Source: Hirundichthys speculiger
Taxonomy: Eukaryota > Chordata > Actinopteri > Beloniformes > Exocoetidae
Reading direction: 5' to 3'
Assembly: GCA_018398805.1 (NCBI GenBank)
Contig: JAGFBZ010000900.1
Coordinates: 1,860,001-1,924,000, forward strand
Length of the DNA stretch: 64,000 nucleotides
Made by a program: the position numbers and the translations under genes
Shown: positions 47,667-59,350 of the stretch, one piece after another
How the letters are laid out: each line of letters starts with the position of its first letter
How positions within the stretch are numbered: position 1 is the stretch's first letter
The notes under the pieces: generated by a model
Told to the model about the DNA's origin: nothing
Seen by the model: the letters and a program-made list of their open reading frames with translations, nothing else
Database searches by the model: none

Positions 47667-47889
47667 GTGCCGGTGTTCCGGGAAATATGGGGGCGCTGGG
47701 AAATTTGGGGCCACTTCCGGGGTCACTTCCATATTTGGCAGAAGGGGGCGCGGCCTGAAGCGCCGCAGAAAGCCGGCCACGGGCAGTCGGGGCCCCATTA
47801 GGGGGGGTTCCAAACATGTCGCTGCAGTGTCTATGGAGGTTTTAGGTTGTGTCATTGTTATGGATCGATATTGGCCGGCTTTAGTGTCT
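47667..47889 (+). repeat. Left terminal inverted repeat of the large element
   Basis: GC-rich, starting GTGCCGGTGTTCCGGG, with AAATATGGGGGCGCTGGG, GCCGGCCACGGGCAGTCGG and GGCCGGCTTTAGTG. It matches 52671-52874 in reverse complement. Confidence 0.85.
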
Positions 47890-49047
47890 TTCATAAGGGG
47901 GGACCAAAAATCCCGGAAAATTTGGAACCCGGGATATTTGCCCCCCCCCCCCCTCATTAGAACTAACATTGTCTTCTCAAAATCACGTTTTTACTGCTTA
48001 CCTGACATTTTTGAGACATCAACAGAACATTTGAGTTGCGTTCAAAGGTTTGCATCCAAAAAGATGTCATATTTCATCACTTTATTGTCTTTCATAAGGG
48101 GGGACCAAAAATCCCGGGATATTTGGGTCCCCCCCATTAGAACTAAAATTCTCTTCCCAAAATCACGTTTTTACTGCTTACCTGACATTTTTGAGACATC
48201 AACAGAACATTTGAGTCGCGTTCAAAGGTTTGCATCCAACATGCTGTCATATTTCATCACTTTATTGTCTTTCATAAGGGGGGACCAAAAATCCCGGGAT
48301 ATTTGGGTCCCCCCATTGGAACTAAAATTCTCTTCCCAAAATCACGTTTTTACTGCTTACCTGACATTTTTGTGACATCAACAGAACATTTTGAGTCGTG
48401 TTCAAAGGTTTGCATCCAACATGCTGTCATATTTCATTGCTTTAGTGTCTTTCATAAGGGGGGACCAAAAATCCCGGGATATTTGGGTCCCCCCATTAGA
48501 ACTAACATTCTCTTCTCAAAATCACGTTTTCACTGCTTACCTGATATTTTTGAGACATCAACAGAACATTTTGAGTCGCATTCAAAGGTTTGCACCCAAA
48601 AAGATGTCATATTTCGTCGCTTTAGTGTCTTTCATAAGTGGGGACCAAAAATCCCGGGAAATTTGGAACCCGGGATATTTGGGTCCCCCCATTAGAACTA
48701 ACATTCTCGGCTCAAAATCACGTTTTTACTGCTTACCTGACATTTTTGAGACATCAACAGAACATTTGAGTCGCGTTCAAAGGCTTGCATCCAACATGCT
48801 GTCATATTTCATCACTTTATTGTCTTTCATAAGTGGGGACCAAAAATCCCGGGAAGTTTGGAACCCGGGATATTTGGGTCCCCCCGTTAGAACTAACATT
48901 CTCTTCTCAAAATCACGTTTTTACTGCTTACCTGACATTTTTGAGACATCAACAGAACATTTTGAGTCGTTTTTAAAGGTTTGCATCCAAAAAGATGTCA
49001 TATTTCATCGCTTTAGTGTCTTTCATAAGGGGGGGACCAAAAATCCC
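47890..49047 (+). repeat. Left arm tandem array (seven unit starts)
   Basis: The anchor TTCATAAGG/GTG occurs at 47890, 48091, 48271, 48451, 48631, 48826 and 49022. Spacings are 180 (three times), 195, 196 and one irregular 201. The long form carries a 15-16 base extra piece (GGAA-TTTGGAACCCGG). Each unit holds an imperfect palindrome centred on CCCGGG: AAGGGGGGACCAAAAATCCC and its partner GGGTCCCCCC. 180 and 195 are multiples of three, which leaves long open frames (47641-48375, 48391-49122). Confidence 0.9.
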
Positions 49048-51930
49048 GGGATATTTGGGTCCCCCCTTATGAAAGACAATAAAGTGATGAAATATGACAG
49101 CATGTTGGATGCAAACCTTTGAACGCGACTCAGATGTTCTGTTGATGTCTCAAAAATGTCAGGTAAGTAGTGCAAAAAGTGATTTTGGGAAGAGAATTTT
49201 AGTTCTAATGGGGGGAACCAAATATCCCGGGATTTTTGGTCCCCCCTTATGAAAGACAATAAAGTGATGAAATATGACAGCATTTGGATGCAAACCTTTG
49301 AAAACGACTCAAAATGTTCTGTTGATGTCTCAAAAATGTCAGGTAAGCAGTGAAAACGTGATTTTGAGAAGAGAATGTTAGTTCTAACGGGGGGACCCAA
49401 ATATCCCGGGTTCCAAATATCCCCGGGATTTTTGGTCCCCCCTTATGAAAGACACTAAAGCGATGAAATATGACAGCATGTTGGATGCAAGCCTTTGAAC
49501 TCCACTCAAAATGTTTTGTTGATGTCTCAAAAATGTCAGGTAAGCAGTAAAAACGTGATTTTGAGAAGAGAATGTTAGTTCTAACGGGGGGACCCAAATA
49601 TCCCGGGATTTTTGGTCCCCCCTTATGAAAGACACTAAAGCGATGAAATATGACATCATGTTGGATGCAAGCCTTTGAACGCGACTCAAAATGTTCTGTT
49701 GATGTCTCAAAAATGTCAGGTAAGCAGTAAAAACGTGATTTTGAGAAGAGAATGTTAGTTCTAATGGGGGGACCCAAATATCCCGGGATTTTCGGTCCCC
49801 CCTTATGAAAGACAATAAAGTGATGAAATATGACAGCATTTGGATGCAAACCTTTGAACGCGACTCAAAATGTTCTGTTGATGTCTCAAAAATGTCAGGT
49901 AAGCAGTAAAAACGTGATTTTGGGAAGAGAATTTTAGTTCTAATGGGGGGACCCAAATATCCCGGGATTTTTGGTCCCCCCTTATGAAAGACAATAAAGT
50001 GATGAAATATGACATCATGTTGGATGCAAACCTTTGAACGCCACTCAAAATGTTTTGTTGATGTCTCAAAAATGTCAGGTAAGCAGTAAAAACGTGATTT
50101 TGAGAAGAGAATGTTAGTTCTAACGGGGGCAGGGCTTGACAATAAGCATTTTAGAGCACTGGCCCACAGGGCCAGTAAAATTTGGAATGTACTGGCCCTG
50201 ATTCATAAATCAGTGGCCCAACTATTCGCAGGTGCGCGGAACAGCGGCCGCTGACGGAATTTAAAAAAAAATGATGTAATTTGGTGCATTCTGACACTGA
50301 AATGAAGAAATAAAAAGTCTCACATACTTTAGCAATATTATGTTATCTGACACAACATTTTTGTTGAATAACTTTTTTTCTGTTTGCCGGTAGCATTGTT
50401 GAATTTTCACGCCATTGTTGGCACAGTTTATGACGGATCATGTATTCCCACTCGATCGACTCGACATTATAAAAATATATATTTGTGGAAAGATGAAAAC
50501 ACTGGTTAATCTGCGAGCCGGTGAAAGAATCGCTCTGTAGCACACTCCAGCAATGGCGGACGGGGTACTTCCGGGGGACTGGCCCGAAAAGGTCTATAGC
50601 AATACCGTTGTGTACTTTCGTTGTTTCGATTCTTCTCCGTCTTGTATCTTTTCGCGCGCATTTAAAGATGCTGCTGCCGAACATTCCCGAACAGTTCCGG
50701 AAATGCACGAAGACGCGACACACTCCTGCAGCGAAATTACGTTCTTCACATGGCGGACCATCTTCATGTTCCGATAAAATACAAGTTATTTCTTGGCGAT
50801 TATGACGAATATATCCATAAGAAAAATCTGAAATTGCCTCAAAATGTGGTGGCCCGGACGGGCCAGTGTTTAATAAAGTTTACTGGCCCGTACTGGCCCG
50901 AGACAGGCGAAAAAAACGCTCGGGCCATCGGGCAAATGCTATTGTCGAGCCCTGAGGGGGACCCAAATATCCCGGGATTTTTGGTCCCCCCTTATGAAAG
51001 ACAATAAAGTGATGAAATATGACATCATGTTGGATGCAAACCTTTGAACGCGACTCAAAATGTTCTGTTGATGTCTCAAAAATGTCAGGTAAGCAGTAAA
51101 AACGTGATTTTGAGAAGAGAATGTTAGTTCTAATGGGGGGACCCAAATATCCCGGGATTTTTGGTCCCCCCTTATGAAAGACAATAAAGTGATGAAATAT
51201 GACAGCATTTGGATGCAAACCTTTGAAAACGACTCAAAATGTTCTGTTGATGTCTCAAAAATGTCAGGTAAGCAGTAAAAACGTGATTTTGAGAAGAGAA
51301 TGTTAGTTCTAACGGGGGGACCCAAATATCCCGGGTTCCAAATATCCCGGGATTTTTGGTCCCCCCTTATGAAAGACACTAAAGCGATGAAATATGACAT
51401 CATGTTGGATGCAAGCCTTTGAACGCGACTCAAAATGTTCTGTTGATGTCTCAAAAATGTCAGGTAAGCAGTAAAAACGTGATTTTGAGAAGAGAATGTT
51501 AGTTCTAACGGGGGGACCCAAATATCCCGGGTTCCAAATATCCCGGGATTTTTGGTCCCCCCTTATGAAAGACACTAAAGTGATGAAATATGACATCATG
51601 TTGGATGCAAGCCTTTGAACGCGACTCAAAATGTTCTGTTGATGTCTCAAAAATGTCAGGTAAGCAGTAAAAACGTGATTTTGAGAAGAGAATGTTAGTT
51701 CTAATGGGGGGACCCAAATATCCCGGGATTTTCGGTCCCCCCTTATGAAAGACAATAAAGCGATGAAATATGACAGCATGTTGGATGCAAACCTTTCAAC
51801 ACAACTCAAAATGTTCTGTTGATGTCTCAAAAATGTCAGGTAAGCAGTAAAAACGTGATTTTGAGAAGAGAATGTTAGTTCTAAGGGGGGGACCCAAATA
51901 TCCCGGGATTTTTGGTCCCCCCTTATGAAA
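49048..51930 (-). repeat. Right arm tandem array (twelve unit starts, inverted)
   Basis: The anchor TTATGAAAGAC occurs at 49067, 49247, 49443, 49623, 49803, 49982, then after the insertion at 50992, 51172, 51367, 51563, 51743 and 51923. Spacings are 179-180 or 195-196; across the insertion it is 185 once the inserted 825 bp are subtracted. The right arm has more units than the left, so the arms have changed length independently. Confidence 0.9.
50130..50954. mobile_element. Nested DNA transposon in the right arm (825 bp)
   Basis: The left end CAGGGCTTGACAATAAGCAT and the right end AATGCTATTGTCGAGCCCTG are inverted repeats. Subterminal GGCCAGT/ACTGGCCC phrases recur on both sides (ACTGGCCC appears at about 50158, 50190, 50876 and 50890). 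It sits in a G run of the array, so the duplication length is ambiguous. No protein frame is recognised. It is likely a non-autonomous DNA transposon; superfamily is uncertain (hAT-like by end sequence). Confidence 0.7.
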
Positions 51931-51938
51931 GACACTAA

Positions 51939-52670
51939 GGCTGGGCATACATTGTGCGATATTTTAAATCGTTTGATTCAGCCCTATCTCAAACTGCACG
52001 ACTAGATCGCTGAGTTCAAAAGTTCACAGCCCACGAGTAATGCTCTCACACTGTACGGCCCGATGCTCTGATGCGACGTGACTGCTTACACTATACGTTC
52101 ATAACGCACCTAAGGGTGCGTTCGAAATGAGCCAGGCCTGCGCAGAATCGATCACCAGCGGGCGGCGCACAATGCAGATAAGAACACGTTTCATGCAACA
52201 GAAGGAGGATCACTTTTATTTTAACTTCAATCAGCGATCGAGGACACTTTATCTAAGAACGTGGTCTGCAAACTAGGTGATCTAACAGGAAGTAAGTGTC
52301 TCCTCCTGTATGCTGGAAACTGTCCGACGTGACTGCAGCTTTTTGTCTCCACCTCCCGCTGCGGCCGCCGCCTGATCTCTCGTCTCCTCGCCAGGCGAGC
52401 CGCAGTTCATCTCAAACGCACCTACTGCTTCTACTGTGTGATACCTTCACGAGGAGCGACCAGGATTTCAAACAAGTTTGATTTCCTTGCGAGCACACGA
52501 TTTGTGATCGGGAGCTCGTCGGGAGGTGTTAATCTCTCGTCGTTACCCCACGTATACTGCACGAAGCACGACCCACGATAGGGTCGAAATTCGGCCCGAT
52601 CCAAAAAATAGTCGCACGACTGGAAAATCGGTTCAAAACGAGCCGACAGTCGCACAGTGTATGCCCGGCT
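51939..52670. mobile_element. Nested PIF/Harbinger-like MITE, TAA duplication
   Basis: TAA at 51936-51938 and at 52671-52673 flanks it. The left end GGCTGGGCATACATTGTGCG and the right end CGCACAGTGTATGCCCGGCT are inverted repeats. The left arm of the host element reads GGCTTTAGTGTC uninterrupted at the matching place, giving the empty-site sequence. Three-base TAA/TTA duplication is typical of PIF/Harbinger. 732 bp, no transposase. Confidence 0.8.
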
Positions 52671-52874
52671 TAAAGCCGGCCAATATCGATCCATATTAAT
52701 GACACAACCTGAAACCTCCATAGACACTGCAGCGACATGTTTGGAACCCCCCCTAATGGGGCCCCGACTGCCCGTGGCCGGCTTTCTGCGGCGCTTCAGG
52801 CCACGCCCCCTCTGCCAAATATGGAAGTGGCCCCAAATTTCCCGGCGCCCCCATATTTCCCGGAACACCGGCAC
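52671..52874 (-). repeat. Right terminal inverted repeat of the large element
   Basis: Matches 47667-47889 in reverse complement, including the GCCACGCCCCC / GGGGGCGCGGCC stretch, with small indels. Confidence 0.85.
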
Positions 52875-53230
52875 TTTGAGACTACTGGGTTGTGACCCAT
52901 TATAGCTGGGTTGTTGCAATCAGGACAATGTGGGGTTCATTGTACTGTTCAAGGACATTTCAGGGTATGATGGGGCTCGGGTTTGATCTGCCAAACGTCT
53001 GGCTGGAGAGTAGAGGCTAGCGGCTAGCGTCAGTTACCCTGAACTTAAATTTTTGAGTTATTTTGCAATTTTGACTGAAATTGCAGGGTTGTTCAGTAGT
53101 CTGAATGCAGCTGGGTATGTCTGTCAAAATGTGTTGTTTTATTTTTTCATATAATACATTATAGTATGGCTAGTTCCAGTTACCTTTATGGTCAGATTAA
53201 CATTTTTATGTATTCATGTAACTGAATGGG
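52875..53230. other. Unassigned spacer
   Basis: Nothing recognised. Confidence 0.5.
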
Positions 53231-53269
53231 CTCACTGGTTTAGGGTCATCGGTGGATGGAACCCTTCTG

Positions 53270-53525
53270 CTCTATCAGGACAGAGGTGGGGTATAATCCT
53301 GGATGGGTCCCCAGTCCAATACAGAGACAAACAACCATGTGTGTTCATACCAAGAGAGTTACCAGTCAACCTAATATGCATGTTTTTGGTATGTGGGAGG
53401 AATTCTGAGCACCTGGAAAATACCAGTATACACACAACATGTAAACTCAACACAGAAAGGCCCCAGCTAGGTTTTCAGTTCAGAACCCTCCAGCTGTGAG
53501 GCAGCAGTGCTAACAACCACACTAG
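53270..53525 (+). repeat. Dispersed fish repeat (L2-tail type)
   Basis: Ordered phrases: CCCCAGTCCAATACAGAGAC, CAACCTAATATGCATGTTTT, ATGTGGGAGGAATTCTGAG, ACATGTAAACTCAACACAGA, and GCTGTGAGGCAGCAGTGCTA. This is the well-known fish LINE-tail-like repeat, related to 16410-16515. Confidence 0.65.
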
Positions 53526-55981
53526 CATACTGCTGCGCTGGCAACTCATTATCACATGTTGAGTTTATTCTTGCATTTATGATTAACCTGCCAGTTAAAT
53601 ATAGAAGAAGGTGTGTGGATGGTTTATTTATTTTTCATTTTAATTCATAACTTTTTTTTCTTTGACAAGTCACCGTGGAACTAAAAGTGTGCAGCCCCAG
53701 TGTTTTGACCTTAGCTGTCATGATGACAGATTGTCTTAGAAGGTCTTCTAAAAGTGTCTTCATCTGGAAAAAAAAAAAAAAAAAAAAAATGTCTTGGCTG
53801 TAAGCAGCAGTGCAGAGTAGAAACATGAGTCCTTGCTTATAGGCTGTTTTGAGAAATTATGTGTATGTTTCAGATATTAGCTTTAGCACATGGAACAAGT
53901 AGAGAGAAAAATTACGATTCACAATGTGCACTTGACGGTCATGTGAAAAAGTAACAGGCTCTGTCAGTGGTGAGGTTTTCATATCAGGACACAACAGCAG
54001 GGAAGACAAAGGAAAAAAAAATCTAAATCTGTTTCTTACGTGGGCTTAGATGAATGAAAAAACAAATGTTTTTCCTTTAATAACATTTAGACTTGTAAAG
54101 CTGTTCTTATCTTATTAGCATAGTAAACCTGTAAATATGCATTTTGTGTTCTAGTGAAAATCCATTTTCGTTTTGTTTATGACATAAATTCATTAATTTT
54201 CTTGATTTCGCTGCTTTCTGCTGCATTGTTTTTTAAAATGTAAAAAAATAGTCAAATTAATCAAACCCCATGAATGAGGAGGGGTTTTTTTTTTCCAATC
54301 ATTTTGGTACGTTTAGAAAACTGGCTTTTAGCAATTTTGCTGTCACAGTATGTGGCCAGAGAAACCCAGGCTCCAACAAGCGCAGAAAATAAAATATTTA
54401 GCTTTTTAACAAGAAATGTAATTGTGTGAAAACTTTGCTTTTAAAATACCAGGAGCAAACTTGACAAGGTCATGGAATATGCCGTGTTGCTAAACTTGAA
54501 ACTGCTACTGATGCTACAGCATCAAGTATTGACAAAGCAACAGTATGAAACTACTGGGCTGGCTGTGATATTTTATTATTGTGTTTATAATTCAGTAATA
54601 GTCGTGAAAAAAGTAATGACAGCACCTTGTCCTGCAAAGGCAACAGAGAGAAAAATGAAACATATATATGAGAGTAAGTTTTAAAAACAGGGATTATACA
54701 TGTTCAAATTTGTTGCTTACAGGATATGGAGGACAAGAGAGAGAGACTCCAGGATTTACAAGACCTCAACCTCAAGCTTTACTTAATCCAAGTGAACGAG
54801 AAGGAAGAAAAAGCACAGAAACCTTTAGCCTAAGCTTCAGAGTAATGAGGTGATAGATGAAAGTGAGTCATCAGTAAGAAGATGTCCCTGATGCTTTGCT
54901 TTCCCACTCTTCATATTTCAAAGTTGATATTTTTTCTTTGACAAAACTTTCTCTCTAGAGTGTTGGTTGGTAACAGAAAAAAAAAATCCATTGTTTAATT
55001 TTGTCTTTCATGCAAGAAGTGACAAGATAATAAAATTACATCTAGAGCAAAGAAATAAAAAATGATAAAAAGATACATCTCCTATGTAATGTAACACCTT
55101 ATTGTTGTCATGTATTATAACTTCGTGAACCAGAGGACCTTTAAGGTGTCCTGCTGACTTCTATTAACTCCACATATCTGCTCTGGCAACCTTGGCTTTA
55201 CCAGCTGTAAACAGGAAGGCTACTTATCTCTGTAATCTCATGCTCTATGTCCTGTGTGGCTTGAAAGGTAACTGGCAAAATAAGATCATTGCTGCTCACA
55301 CATGCCCTCTCTCCCTCACATTTTCTTTTAAGGTCAGATTTTAGAAAGATTTGGAAGGATTCCAGAGAAGGCACTAAAAGATCTAGCTGTCCTCAGGGTT
55401 TGTTTGAGAAAAGCTCTTTACTTGCAACTGACACATCCCGCTGCTTCATTCCCCTCCTCCCCCGCACTCTTTGCTCGTTTAGTTTCTTTTTTTTCTCCCC
55501 GTGTTTAGCTGTGGTTCGCTCTTTTATAATTTCACTTTTTCTCTAGGCTGTATACAAGTGATAACTGCGATTTGCTTTGTGTTGACTTGAGCTATCACTG
55601 AAAGCAATAAAAATCTATTTCAGCTTCTTTTTAGGAGTTGGCACAGCAAGAAACTCTTCACAGGACAACCAGTTATTCTACTTTTTTTGCTGAAGACTAA
55701 AATCAATTTTTTAAAAGTTGTATTCAATTCTACAAAGTTCTGTACATTCATGGCTCCTGAGGACAAAGCCCAACACTTAAACAGTACTGCAACAACAGAG
55801 TAAGATTTGGAATTTTTTTTGGGGTGGGGTAAAGTTGGAGAAAAAACATCTGAGAGGCAGTTTCATGAACCAACGTCCTCGATGAGGGTAACCCCACAGC
55901 TATGCTGCATTCAATAGCTGCATGTGGAAGTGGGAAGTTTCAAGGCATTAACCGTTGTTGAACGGGAAAATCTGTCAAAGA
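53526..55981. other. Unassigned spacer
   Basis: A22 run at 53768-53789 and a T run at about 54285. Short frames without family resemblance. Confidence 0.5.
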
Positions 55982-57191
55982 CAGGCGAGGAGCGTCAGGG
56001 AGGACTGGGGGGGGGGTAGTGCTCCCCGGCCTGGGCCCTTGAGGGCCCGGTGAAAGACAAAGAAACAGGCCTCTCCTCAGGCATCTGTCGCGCCTTGCGC
56101 AATACTGGATACAATAACTACAGCGACAAAATGTATGCGCTGCGTATGAGGTCATATATAGGTTTCCCCAACCAGAATGAGTCATGGTTGGTCATGTAGG
56201 TTTCTATACAGTTTCTATACAATTAAATGTTGCGCTGCTTGGCTGGCTTCATGTTCACTCTCTCAGTTAATTTTACAATGTGCACATTTACAACTGGATC
56301 GCTGGTAAGATCTCCAAATGTATTTTGGGTAAAATCATCATCAACAGCCGTCCATCAGCGTCATCATCAGTCACTAGTCAACAGAGTCTATGTGGTGCAG
56401 GGTAGGTGGATCACAAACTAATCTAATCATGAGTGACAGTTCATACAAGCATAAAAGTGGAGCAACAAAACACAAAGAAAAGGTAAAAAAAACCCTAAAC
56501 TAAAACTAAAAAAGCTGGATACATATCCTCCTGGAGATGAACCTGACATTGTTGGCAGCGAGTCAAGCCCACCAGAACTGGCACCAGGTTCAGGGAGCCA
56601 GATTCACAGGTACAATTACTCACAATCACTGTCACTGAAAACAATATGTGAGTTAGTTGTAAACTGTTGATGTGGTTGTTATCGGAGTAGCCCGACCGTC
56701 TAACGTTATTATTAGGGGCCAGGTAGCCTAATGTTTTTGTTGTTCTCATGGTTTGTTAGACTTCATGTCGGTTTTGTCGGGTTACTCTTGCAAAAAAGCT
56801 CGTACAACGACGTGCTCGGAGTTGGTATTTATTAATAGCAATGGAAACACATCAGGAGAAATCTGCACTTGGTACCGAGCAGAATGAATGAATGCCGGTA
56901 GCTACTACCACAATAGCCACAACCGCATACCGCCGAATACATTTTAAACAATATAATATGCCATAATACTACAGGTTTGATTAATTTTAAAATAACATGG
57001 TCGCTCTTCGTGGTGTTGAACTCTTACTATTAAATGCTTTGAGCTATGTGTCCAAAATGTAGTAATGCTTGTAAGGCCTGCTGTTGCTGCATGTGTATGT
57101 TGTAAAACAATGTAATCACAAGCTTTATTGGGTTTTAAGGGCCCGGTCATGTGCTCCGCCCCCGGCCCGCCAGTGACATGTTCTGCCGCTG
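55982..57191 (+). mobile_element. hAT transposon (copy 2) with 7/8-matching target duplication
   Basis: Same family and orientation as 7207-8573. The left end CAGGCGAGGAGCGTCAGG and the right end ACATGTTCTGCCGCTG are degenerate inverted repeats. GTCAAAGA (55974-55981) and GTCAAAGG (57192-57199) flank it. The transposase-start homologue is at about 56430-56490 and is truncated by base changes. The 28-bp minisatellite of copy 1 is present only once (about 56697). It carries an interior segment (about 56785-56960) not found in copy 1. Confidence 0.85.
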
Positions 57192-57199
57192 GTCAAAGG

Positions 57200-58474
57200 T
57201 TATCACTTTAAACTGCGATTGGTGCCAAGTGTGGTCTAATCAGCCTGCTAAATGTAACCTTGTCATCTTTGAGTCAGCTTTTCACTGTCAATCAAATGAA
57301 AGTGGTGGAATGAAAGCGTTCGTTCATACAATGCACAAGCTCCCAGTACTTACATTCCCGAAAAGGCGACGAAAGATTCTCCGCCCTGTCAATCATGACG
57401 TCCCCCCACCCCCCCACGCCAGATCAGGGCCAAAAATCTGAACCTGAGAAAAGTGATCCGAAAGTGGAACCTTAAAAAAAAAAAAATTATCTTAAAGTGA
57501 AAAAAATCTGGAAAAGAAAGGAAATACAATCTGAATATGAAAACACAACATTTGTAACTGGAAAAAAAAAAACAAAAACTTTAAGCACAAACCTCAAACC
57601 TTCAACTTTCAGTTTCAAAATTTAGTTTTTCCAACTATAAAAACTAATGGCCCGGATTTAGCTCCATAGAAATGAGGCCTAACCATGATGAAAACAGCAC
57701 ATAATGATGAACAGATCTGTGGGAAGTGTTTGCACTGTGATTTGTTTCAAATGAGTTTAGAATGTGGAGGAAAAACAAAACAACAAAGAACGTTTGGAAA
57801 AGGAATGAGTTGTATGCAGGCAGCAGAGATAGCTGGTACTAGAGTTGAAAGTGAGCACAAAAAAAAAAAAAACATTTTTAATGAAGAAGTAGCTGCCTGC
57901 TCATGTTGTGGAATGGTGTGTTGGGTCTTTTTCCAGTGTCTCCAACTCAATGACTGCAGCTCTAATAGGTGGTCGCCTGATTGTTTGCTAAATATCTGGA
58001 GCAAAGATATCCGTCAGCTGTTAGCAATATGTCGGCATGAGCTGTTTACACATAACAACTAAGTACTGATGGGCGACCACCAACCACTAACCAGTTTGCA
58101 TCCAATCAGTCTGTGAGCTTGGCAGCTGTCAAAATGGTCTTAAAATTGTGAAATGTGATTAACATGGATGATTGTTAGACTGTGTGAAAACTAACCTTGT
58201 TTAATACATGTCAATTTATGAACATTGTCTCTCACTGCTAAAAATGATGCTTTTAACCATGTTAACATACAGAAAACCAGATATTTATTCTATGGCTGTG
58301 GGTTTCTGCTTTCAAATCTATAAGGTGTCAGCTCCAGCCTCAGAAATGTTAAAATCAGACACCCTATATTTACCAAATAAATATGTAAATTATGAAAGGA
58401 ACCGATCCTAACTCTTACTTGTGGTCTGGGGTTGTACATCTACTTTGCCTTCTCTGTGAGGAATCAATAAAATA
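57200..58474. other. Unassigned spacer
   Basis: A runs near 57475 and 57858. The 125-residue frame 57685-58062 is open but unrecognised. Confidence 0.45.
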
Positions 58475-59298
58475 TACTGAACAAAAATATAAACGCGAGA
58501 CTTGTGTTTTTGCCCCCATTTTTCATGAACTGAACTCAATGATCGAATACTTTACTATGTACACAAAATACCCATATTTCTCAAATAACCAAGAACTGCA
58601 ATGTTTTTACAGCTTCTAGGAGTATCATGCTGCAACATGAGGCGATGGTCGTAGATCACATGTGTCAAACACAAGGCCTGCGGGCCAAATGTGGCCCTTC
58701 ACGTCATTGTATGTGGCCCTCGAGAGCTTGTGCATTATTGGCTTAAATTTTAAACCAATATTTTAAGACCTAAAATGAGCTTAAACCGCTTTAAAAGCGC
58801 ATACTGACAATAAACTACATCTTCCATCATGCACTTTGTCGTTACCCACAACGATAACGTTAGCTATTAGCAAGACGATTTTTCAGAACTGATGGACTTT
58901 ACAAATTAACCCTAACATGTCCAAGAAAAGAAAAATTGTTGCTCAAGGAAGGCAGTTTCATGAATGATGGGAAAACAATTACAAGTTTGTATCTTAACCT
59001 TTGTGTCGTGTTCGTTTCTCCCCCCTTACTTTAGTGTTCCCGGTCAAATTTGACCGGCCTGTTTTAACTGCTCCTACATAAACAGAAAAAACCACTGATC
59101 TTCACCAAATTTTATTTAACTCCTTTTTAAGCTGTAAACAATGTCTCAGACCACTGGTTTACATGAATAACTGCAGTTAATATACATTAAATAGACACAG
59201 AAATAGTAAATTGTATTCGAAAATGATCATTTTTTTGTAAAAAAAAGTAACAAAAATCAAAACAGTGACCAAATTCACACAACATCAACATGTGCCTA

Positions 59299-59319
59299 TC
59301 ATTTGTATGTGGTGTGTGT

Positions 59320-59350
<31 letters not shown>

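Larger units (their letters stand above)
47667..52874. mobile_element. Large inverted-repeat element built of 180/195-bp tandem units, unclassified
   Basis: The outer ends are inverted copies of each other: GTGCCGGTGTTCCGGGAAAT at 47667 and its reverse complement ending at 52874. About 205-220 bp match at each side. Inside, tandem units run rightward in the left arm and in reverse complement in the right arm, meeting in a hairpin at about 49022-49074. Two other transposons are inserted in the right arm (50130-50954, 51939-52670). Removing them, the element is about 3.65 kb. No transposase is present. No convincing target duplication is visible (left flank GGGCTTG, right flank TTTGAGA). Confidence 0.75.

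Noticed and set aside
48000..49122. Repeat protein gene with 60-residue repeats
   Set aside because: Two frames are open together and the frames follow the DNA unit length; no start context, splice sites or domain.
47667..52874. CRISPR-like array
   Set aside because: Units are contiguous tandem repeats without unique spacers, contain internal palindromes, and occur in a eukaryotic transposon-rich setting.
57685..58062. 125-residue plus-strand open frame as a gene
   Set aside because: Contains a poly-Lys run from an A tract and an unstructured Cys-rich stretch; no recognised domain, and the opposite strand is also open.
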